64,000 nt of DNA from CADCWK01 sp035944555 (GTDB lineage: Bacteria > Chloroflexota > Chloroflexia > Thermomicrobiales > UBA6265). Below the pieces are notes generated by a model. That model had not been told where the DNA came from. It worked only from the letters and a program-made list of their open reading frames with translations, and ran no database searches. The stretch spans positions 248,001-312,000 of the forward strand of contig DASZAY010000008.1 in the NCBI GenBank assembly GCA_035944555.1, written 5' to 3'. The translations under genes and the position numbers were made by a program. This document shows positions 59,024 to 64,000 of this stretch, one piece after another. Every line of letters begins with the position of its first letter. Positions within the stretch are counted from its first letter, which is position 1.

Positions 59024-60585
59024 CCGGCCGCATACCGGACAATCACGGCCTCGACGTCGTCCGGCGTCGTCACCGCCTGCTCGAACCAGCGGGACCAGAG
59101 CGCATCCAGCTCCTGGCCCGACATCACCTCAAACGCCGATAGCACATCCGCTGGCTCGGCGATTCCGAACCGGAAGCCGTCGTCGGACGCCAGCCTCGCG
59201 AGCGCCCCGAAGAAGGCGTCGTCGCCGATCTCCAGCCGGATCGCGAGAAAGCCGAGCGCCGCCTTGCCGTAGAGCAGGTCGCCGAAACCTGCTGGCGCCT
59301 CCGGATACGGGACGTCCGGCGCGGCGTCCCCACCGGCGCGGAGAAGCGTCAGGTATCGCGGCGCGACCCAGGTCCGGATCATATCCACGGCCGCCGGGCG
59401 CCCCTGCGACCACTCGACCTCAGCCGTCATCAGGTAGTTGGTGATGCCCTCGGCCAGGAAGGTGTGGTCGTTGGAGTTGAACCCGACCAGCCCCGCCCAC
59501 CACTGGTGTCCGACCTCGTGCGAGATCAGGAAATCGAGGAACTGCCTGTCCCCGGCCTGCGCCGCCAGCGATGGCCCGTCGAGGTAGATCAGCGACGCCC
59601 ACGAGATCCCGAGCGTGCCAGAGGTCAGCGGGACGTCGGCCAGGTCCAGTTCCCGGTACGGGTATGCGCCGAATCGCTCGCCGTATCCCTCCAGCGCCCG
59701 GACGACCACACCGAGCACGGCGTCGATGGCGGCCGGGTCTTCGACGCGGGTGGCGTAGCGGATAGTCGTCTCGCCCACGCTCCGGGTCGTCACGGACCAT
59801 CCCTCGCCCAGGACAAGGGTGAAGTCGCGGACTGGACCAGCGCCGATCCGGACGATGTCACCGGTCCGGTCCGCGATCTCGACGCCGGTCGAGACGAGGT
59901 CCAGCCCGCCGGTGTCGAGGGTGACGTCGTAGAGCGCGGCGTCGCCGAAGGTCGGGTCGATCCCATCGAACGGCGGGTCGAGTCGCCAGCCAATGCCCGG
60001 CGCTGGCTCGTACCCAGCCAGGATCGGGTGCCAGTCGGCCAGCGCCCACGTCGCGTCCCCGGACGAGCGGCTGAGGATCCCGTACGACCCGTCCGAGTCG
60101 ACTGGCACGGTCGTCGTGAAGGTCAGCTCGATCATGCTGGCGGCACCAGGCGCCAGTGGCTCGGCCAGCGGCACCGCGAGGACGGTGTCCTCGGTTGACA
60201 ACGCCGTCGTGACCGGCTCGCCGTTGACCCGGACGTCGCTGACGTCAGTGCCACCGTCACCGTAGTGCAACCCGTTGGGGAACAGCCGGAGGTAGACGTC
60301 GTCCAGCGGCTCGCCGTAACGGTTGACGAAAGTGATCGCCATCGTCCCACCGATGATGCCGGCGCCGGGATCGACCGCGATGTCCATCGCGTACCGGGCG
60401 AGGTCCCGTTCGGTCGCCCGCCGAACGGCGTCGACCTGGCTGGGGACGATGTCCTCGTGCCCGGCCGCCGTACCCGGCGTCGCCACCGGGGTCCGGGCAG
60501 CCGTGAGCGACGCGGCGACGGGCAGCAGCGCGAGGACCAGGACGAGCATGAACCGGCGAACAGGGGCAGGGCGACGGGGCATCAT
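59020..60585 (-). CDS. M1 family zinc metallopeptidase, exported, in the kdp cluster
   Basis: A 521-residue exported peptidase. A signal peptide (FMLVLVLALLPVAASL) leads, followed by a Thr/Pro/Ala linker. The zinc site is His356-Glu357, His360 and Glu379 (HEVGH...LAEGITNYL), the HEXXH-X18-E pattern. It overlaps the KdpD-type kinase gene by 4 bases and so is the first gene of the kdp unit. Its link to K+ transport is unknown. The ATG at 60585 is favoured by AGAGGA upstream. Confidence 0.9.
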   Translation of the reverse strand: MMPRRPAPVRRFMLVLVLALLPVAASLTAARTPVATPGTAAGHEDIVPSQVDAVRRATERDLARYAMDIAVDPGAGIIGGTMAITFVNRYGEPLDDVYLRLFPNGLHYGDGGTDVSDVRVNGEPVTTALSTEDTVLAVPLAEPLAPGAASMIELTFTTTVPVDSDGSYGILSRSSGDATWALADWHPILAGYEPAPGIGWRLDPPFDGIDPTFGDAALYDVTLDTGGLDLVSTGVEIADRTGDIVRIGAGPVRDFTLVLGEGWSVTTRSVGETTIRYATRVEDPAAIDAVLGVVVRALEGYGERFGAYPYRELDLADVPLTSGTLGISWASLIYLDGPSLAAQAGDRQFLDFLISHEVGHQWWAGLVGFNSNDHTFLAEGITNYLMTAEVEWSQGRPAAVDMIRTWVAPRYLTLLRAGGDAAPDVPYPEAPAGFGDLLYGKAALGFLAIRLEIGDDAFFGALARLASDDGFRFGIAEPADVLSAFEVMSGQELDALWSRWFEQAVTTPDDVEAVIVRYAAG

Positions 60586-60683
60586 GGGTCCTCTCGCGGT
60601 GGGCGTGGCGGTACAGTGCCACCGGACCATGATCCGTTACCCCGCCGTCGCCGGACAACCGGCAGCTCCCCCGGAACCGCCCG

Positions 60684-61169
60684 ATGAACGATCAGATCGC
60701 TGATTCCAACGAAATCCTTATCCGTCCGGCGACCGCGGCCGACGAGGAGGCCATCCAAGCGATGATGCTCCGCCTGCTACCAGACGATACGGTCGAACGC
60801 GAACCGGTCGCCTTCGGTGCCTATTTCGCCGGCCCGCGGAACGACCACGGTCCCGAGGCCCGGACCGTCGTCGCCGTCGATCAGGACGATGTCCCGCTGG
60901 GCTATCTCGTCGTCTATCCCGAGCGGGAACACTTCACCGGGGAGCGGCGCGGCTACATCGATCATCTCGCCGTCGCCGACGGAGCCGAGGGTCGCGGCAT
61001 CGGCCGACTGCTGCTGGGATGGGCCGAGCGATGGGCACGGGACGAGGGGATGGCCGTGCTCTCGCTGGACGTGTTCGCGGGCAACGACCGGGCCCGGCGC
61101 CTGTACGCCCGCAACGGTTTCCGCGACGACTTCGTCCGGATGGTCCGCCGCCTCGGCCCCGCGGACTGA
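60684..61169 (+). CDS. GNAT family N-acetyltransferase
   Basis: A 161-residue acetyltransferase. The domain starts ILIRPATAADEEAIQAMMLRLLP; the acetyl-CoA loop is VADGAEGRGIGRLLLGWAERWA; LDVFAGNDRARRLYARNGF closes it. The acceptor is unknown. It lies divergent from the M1 peptidase across a 98-base spacer and is followed by a membrane protein gene after 31 bases. Confidence 0.88.
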   Translation: MNDQIADSNEILIRPATAADEEAIQAMMLRLLPDDTVEREPVAFGAYFAGPRNDHGPEARTVVAVDQDDVPLGYLVVYPEREHFTGERRGYIDHLAVADGAEGRGIGRLLLGWAERWARDEGMAVLSLDVFAGNDRARRLYARNGFRDDFVRMVRRLGPAD

Positions 61170-61200
61170 CCAGTTCCCGTACCCGAGGAGGACGACCGCC

Positions 61201-61947
61201 GTGCCCCTACTGGACCGCCTGACATGGGATGACCCGGCCACGATCGCGGTCCAGACGGCGATCGCGCTGACCGTGGTCGTGACGCTCCTGCTGCTGGTCA
61301 CCGCCCGGCTGCCGATCCGGCCGGCCGTTGCGGCGACCGCGTGGATTGTGGCCGCCGCCGCCGTCGCCGCGCGGGTGGACGGGCACGATGGTCCGGTCGG
61401 GCTGAACGATCCCGTCGGGATTGCCGCTCTGGCCGTCGCGGCGACCGGCCTGGCGCTGCTTGGCTGGTACGCCTGGCTCTGGCGAAAGGGCGGTCTGCTC
61501 CTCACCGTCTCGACGCCTGCGAGAACCACCGGTAGGTCCTCCCAGCCAGCCGACGGCACTGGCCGGGGCGGGTCCCGGCACGACCCGGACCCTACCCTCG
61601 CGCCCGGCCGCCACCAACCCGACCTCCGCTCGGCCTACGACAACCTCGACCGTGGATTCGCCCGATCAGCTATCCGGGACGCCGGCCCGGTGCTGGAGGA
61701 CGTGATCGACACCTGGGTGAAGCGCGGCCTCGGGGTTCGCGAGGTCCCGGTCGACATGACGATGCACGACCGGATCAACCGGGTCACCACAATGGGCCAC
61801 CTGACGGCGCAGCAGCGGGCGCAGGTCAACCGCTGGTGGGGCTTGCGGAACCGCGTCTCCCATGAGCTCGGTCCCGTCGCCCAGGCAGATGCGCGGGAGA
61901 TGGTCGACGGCGTGACGCGACTCGCCGCCCGGTCGACGAAGCGCTGA
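61201..61947 (+). CDS. Membrane protein with HEPN-like C-terminal domain, unknown function
   Basis: A 248-residue protein starting at GTG 61201, which has GAGGAGG 8 bases upstream. Three hydrophobic segments lie in residues ~15-105, and a Ser/Gly/Pro-rich linker at ~105-140. The C-terminal ~100 residues form a helical region with NRWWGLRNRVSHELG, similar to the RxxxxH-type loops in HEPN domains. No family call is possible. It follows the acetyltransferase gene and precedes the TetR gene convergently. Confidence 0.62.
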   Translation: MPLLDRLTWDDPATIAVQTAIALTVVVTLLLLVTARLPIRPAVAATAWIVAAAAVAARVDGHDGPVGLNDPVGIAALAVAATGLALLGWYAWLWRKGGLLLTVSTPARTTGRSSQPADGTGRGGSRHDPDPTLAPGRHQPDLRSAYDNLDRGFARSAIRDAGPVLEDVIDTWVKRGLGVREVPVDMTMHDRINRVTTMGHLTAQQRAQVNRWWGLRNRVSHELGPVAQADAREMVDGVTRLAARSTKR

Positions 61948-62025
61948 CCAGGCGACGAATCCGGCGGCCCCAACGGTTGCCGGCGGCACCGGTTCGATGC
62001 AGTAGGACGGATCGGGCCGGGGAGC

Positions 62026-62613
62026 CTATCCGCGAGGGTCCCGGATCTCAAAGGCGCGCTCGACCGTCCGGACGATGACGGCTCGCAGTACCTCACGATC
62101 GCGGAGGGCTTCCGCGTCGATCAGCCCCCAGAACGGGTTAACCGACGTCCACGCCGTACCGATCGCCGTGAGCAACGTGAAGATGATGCTGGGCGCGACG
62201 TCGTCCACGAGCCGGCCATTGGCCTGAGCTGTGGCGATCGTGGCGAACTTGGCCTGCATCGTCGGAGTTTCCTTGCGGGTCGCCTCCGGCCGCTCGAGCC
62301 CCGACCAGGCCATCATCCGCATCAGATGCGGGTGATCGAGCGCGTAGTCGAACAGTCCCGCCGCGAACCCGGGCAGGTCGTCCGGGGTGAACGGAACGTC
62401 GATCAGGACCCGTGACATGTCCCGTTCGAGGACGGCGGCGAAGAGGTCGTCCTTGCTGGGGAAATAGCGGTAGATCGAGTTCTTGTTGACTGGAGCCGTC
62501 GCGGCGATGCGGTCGACGCGCGCCCCGGCCAGGCCGAACTCGGCGAACTCTTCCGCTGCGGCCGTAAGGATCCGCTCCCGCATCTGCTCCACACCGACCG
62601 CTCTGTCACTCAT
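62026..62613 (-). CDS. TetR/AcrR family transcriptional regulator
   Basis: A 195-residue repressor with the N-terminal helix-turn-helix (RERILTAAAEEFAEFGLAGARVDRIAATAPVNKNSIYRYFPSKDDLF), and a C-terminal ligand domain with helices typical of the family. The ATG at 62613 has GGAGA upstream. It is divergent from an SDR gene, and two copies of a palindromic site lie between the two genes, so it probably represses the SDR gene, and perhaps itself, until a small molecule binds. Confidence 0.94.
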   Translation of the reverse strand: MSDRAVGVEQMRERILTAAAEEFAEFGLAGARVDRIAATAPVNKNSIYRYFPSKDDLFAAVLERDMSRVLIDVPFTPDDLPGFAAGLFDYALDHPHLMRMMAWSGLERPEATRKETPTMQAKFATIATAQANGRLVDDVAPSIIFTLLTAIGTAWTSVNPFWGLIDAEALRDREVLRAVIVRTVERAFEIRDPRG

Positions 62614-62660
62614 TGGGCTCTCCATAGTCGATAGGCACATTCTCCTTCTCCAATGATAGA

Positions 62661-62706
62661 CGAACCAGGTAGTTCGCTGTATGCTAGAAGCGAACCAACC
62701 AGTTCG
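62661..62706. promoter_or_regulatory. Twin TetR-type operators and SDR promoter
   Basis: CGAACCAGGTAGTTCG (62661-62676) and CGAACCAACCAGTTCG (62691-62706) are two 16-bp sites with CGAAC/GTTCG arms and a six-base spacer, 30 bases apart (about three helical turns). A -10-like TATGCT lies between them at 62680-62685, with a weak -35 TAGACG at 62657-62662 at 17 bp spacing. The region is AT-rich relative to neighbours. This is a strong candidate for the TetR binding sites. Confidence 0.75.
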
Positions 62707-62785
62707 TTCGTTCCGGCGACACAGGTCGCCGTTTCGAGTGGGGCGTCCCAAACGGGACCAGACCACGACGTCGAGGATCAAGACA

Positions 62786-63703
62786 ATGCCCGGGTGGACA
62801 ACAGCGGACATGCCGTCACAGCAGGGTCGGATCGTGGTCATCACTGGCGGAACAGAGGGTCTCGGGTTCGAGGATGCGCTGGCCCTTTCCCGGGCAGGAG
62901 CGGAGGTAATCATCGCCTCCCGTAACGCCGGAAAGGGCGCATCCGCGGTCAGCGAACTCCAGGCGCGGGTGTCAGGTGCCAGGGTCCGCTTTGAGCAGCT
63001 CGACCTCGCCAGCCTTGAATCCGTCGCCGCATTCTCGAAGCGTCTCGCCAGCCAGCTACCGCGGATCGACGTGCTGATCAATAACGCCGGGATCATGACC
63101 CCACCCGAACGCCGGACGACCAGCGACGGGTTCGAGCTCCAGTTCGGATTGAACTTCCTCGGGCATTACGCCCTGACGGCGCAACTGATGCCCTTGCTGC
63201 GCGCCGGGAAGAACCCGCGGGTGGTGACCCTCAGCAGCGTCGCGAATCGCAACGGCACGATCCGGTTCGACGACCTTCAGTGGGAGCGGATCTACGAGCC
63301 CATGCCCGCCTACGCCCAGTCCAAGCTGGCCGACCTGTTATTCGCACGGGAATTCCAGCTGCGCAGCGTGGCCGAGCGCTGGGACATCATGAGCGTCGCC
63401 GCGCACCCGGGCGTTTCCCGGACCAATCTCCTGCTCAACGGCCCGGGACAGAACAGTCCGCAGGCCTGGACACGGCGGCTATTCGGCCGGGTCCTGTTCC
63501 AGCCATCGGAGCGCGGCGCTCTGCCGACGTTGTTCGCCGCGACCGCTCCGGACGCTGAGGCAGGCGGGTACTACGGACCCAACCGGCTACAGGAGACCCG
63601 GGGCAACGTCGCGCCGGCCCGCGTCCCGGAGGCAGCTACAGATGCGAAGGTCGCGTCCCGGCTCTGGTCGACTGCCGAGCAGCTGACCGGGATCAGCTTC
63701 TAG
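62786..63703 (+). CDS. Short-chain dehydrogenase/reductase (retinol dehydrogenase-like)
   Basis: A 305-residue SDR: the cofactor loop VITGGTEGLGFE near residue 20, NNAGIM, the catalytic Ser in VVTLSSVANRNG, and YAQSKLADLLFA for the Tyr/Lys pair. It resembles retinol dehydrogenase/WW-oxidoreductase type enzymes; the substrate is unknown. The ATG at 62786 has GAGGA 8 bases upstream. The divergent TetR gene and the twin operators imply induction by a xenobiotic or metabolite. Confidence 0.9.
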   Translation: MPGWTTADMPSQQGRIVVITGGTEGLGFEDALALSRAGAEVIIASRNAGKGASAVSELQARVSGARVRFEQLDLASLESVAAFSKRLASQLPRIDVLINNAGIMTPPERRTTSDGFELQFGLNFLGHYALTAQLMPLLRAGKNPRVVTLSSVANRNGTIRFDDLQWERIYEPMPAYAQSKLADLLFAREFQLRSVAERWDIMSVAAHPGVSRTNLLLNGPGQNSPQAWTRRLFGRVLFQPSERGALPTLFAATAPDAEAGGYYGPNRLQETRGNVAPARVPEAATDAKVASRLWSTAEQLTGISF

Positions 63704-63896
63704 TGTTCGGGCGGGGGCAGAGGCTGCGGGATACGGCCAGCCCACGGCTTCTGCAACCGAACGGCGCAAGATCGATCCCAGGAGAGCCCGTCCGGGCCGT
63801 CGAGAAGGCCATCGTTGACGGCGGTGGAAGCGAGCCATCAAGCCCATATTGACTGGACCGGATTTCACTCCTCGTCCCCACTCCAGTCCCGCTGGC

Positions 63897-64000
63897 CTAG
63901 ATCAGCACGTCCCGCTCGCCCGCCAGCACGCGCCGGACCGCGTACGCGACTCGCATGACATACCGGTCAACCGTCGGGACGAAGTCAGCCGGGCCGATCG
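63897..64000 (-). CDS. Unidentified CDS, C-terminal end (partial)
   Basis: The last 34 codons of a minus-strand gene are visible, ending at TAG 63897-63899. The sequence includes ADFVPTVDRYVMRVAYAVR and ends ERDVLI. It is protein-like, but too short to name. The 193 bases between the SDR stop and this stop contain no gene. Confidence 0.4.
   Translation of the reverse strand, partial: IGPADFVPTVDRYVMRVAYAVRRVLAGERDVLI

Noticed and set aside
57407..59272. Plus-strand open frame (621 codons) opposite the sensor kinase and M1 gene
   Set aside because: Antisense shadow with Arg/Gly/Pro/Asp-rich composition; both opposite genes are clearly real.
1..64000. CRISPR arrays, transposons, integrases, prophage genes, rRNA or tRNA
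   Set aside because: No regularly spaced repeats, transposase or integrase motifs, tRNA T-loop signatures, or rRNA-like stretches were noticed; a tRNAscan-type search would be needed to exclude a tRNA completely.

Overview
The window is a GC-rich bacterial chromosome segment with dense gene packing, frequent GTG/TTG starts and many 4-bp ATGA overlaps. Several exported proteins have a signal peptide followed by a Thr/Pro/Ala linker (for example the GH3 hydrolase at 4873-6009). Together with the gene content this suggests a Chloroflexota bacterium, possibly class Thermomicrobia. That assignment is inference from protein resemblance and cannot be proved from the window. I found no phage, transposon, CRISPR, rRNA or tRNA.

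Bases 1-10.7 kb: the tail of nuoB, then nuoC and nuoD (complex I quinone-module subunits), closed by a flavoprotein oxidoreductase instead of nuoE/F/G. Next come an envelope protein, a GH3 hydrolase/MFS transporter pair, and an SDR/SMP-30 sugar-oxidation pair. Bases 10.7-23 kb: a large membrane GAF protein with a broken GGDEF motif, thpR, the accDA operon behind a structured leader, an amylosucrase, and a minus-strand purK-purE operon with small envelope proteins. Bases 23-34.6 kb: a DJ-1/PfpI protein, a PIG-V-like mannosyltransferase next to an M1 metallopeptidase, DinB and NTF2 proteins, an orphan modB, dnaA with an autoregulatory-looking promoter, a MerR-like regulator, a set of flavin/VOC redox proteins and a SufR-like regulator.

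Bases 34.6-42.7 kb: an IclR-regulated carbohydrate cluster (two ABC permeases, a Tat-type binding protein, a GH36 alpha-galactosidase, an enolase-superfamily enzyme) with no ATPase gene. Bases 42.7-49.9 kb: an ABC ATPase with a B3/B4-domain protein, a TPR protein, a methyltransferase, and a tenA/NTF2/formamidase set, then an AI-2E-type transporter.

Bases 49.8-60.6 kb: one continuous minus-strand Kdp potassium-uptake cluster, read in the order M1 peptidase, sensor kinase, kdpE, single-domain receiver, a 27-residue membrane ORF, kdpF, kdpA, kdpB, kdpC, KdpD N-terminal sensor. KdpD is split into two genes at opposite ends of the cluster. kdpF and the 27-residue ORF are very short genes that are easy to overlook. 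The kdpA-kdpB and kdpB-kdpC spacers each carry a GTCCCG/CGGGAC hairpin. Bases 60.6-64 kb: an acetyltransferase, a membrane protein, a TetR/SDR divergent pair with twin operators, and the end of an unidentified gene.

The most distinctive items are the split-KdpD cluster with its tiny ORFs and spacer hairpins, the structured accD leader with a T-box-like 14-mer, and the shared CGAACCA-N4-GTTCG operator motif found both at the TetR/SDR pair and upstream of the sugar-binding protein.
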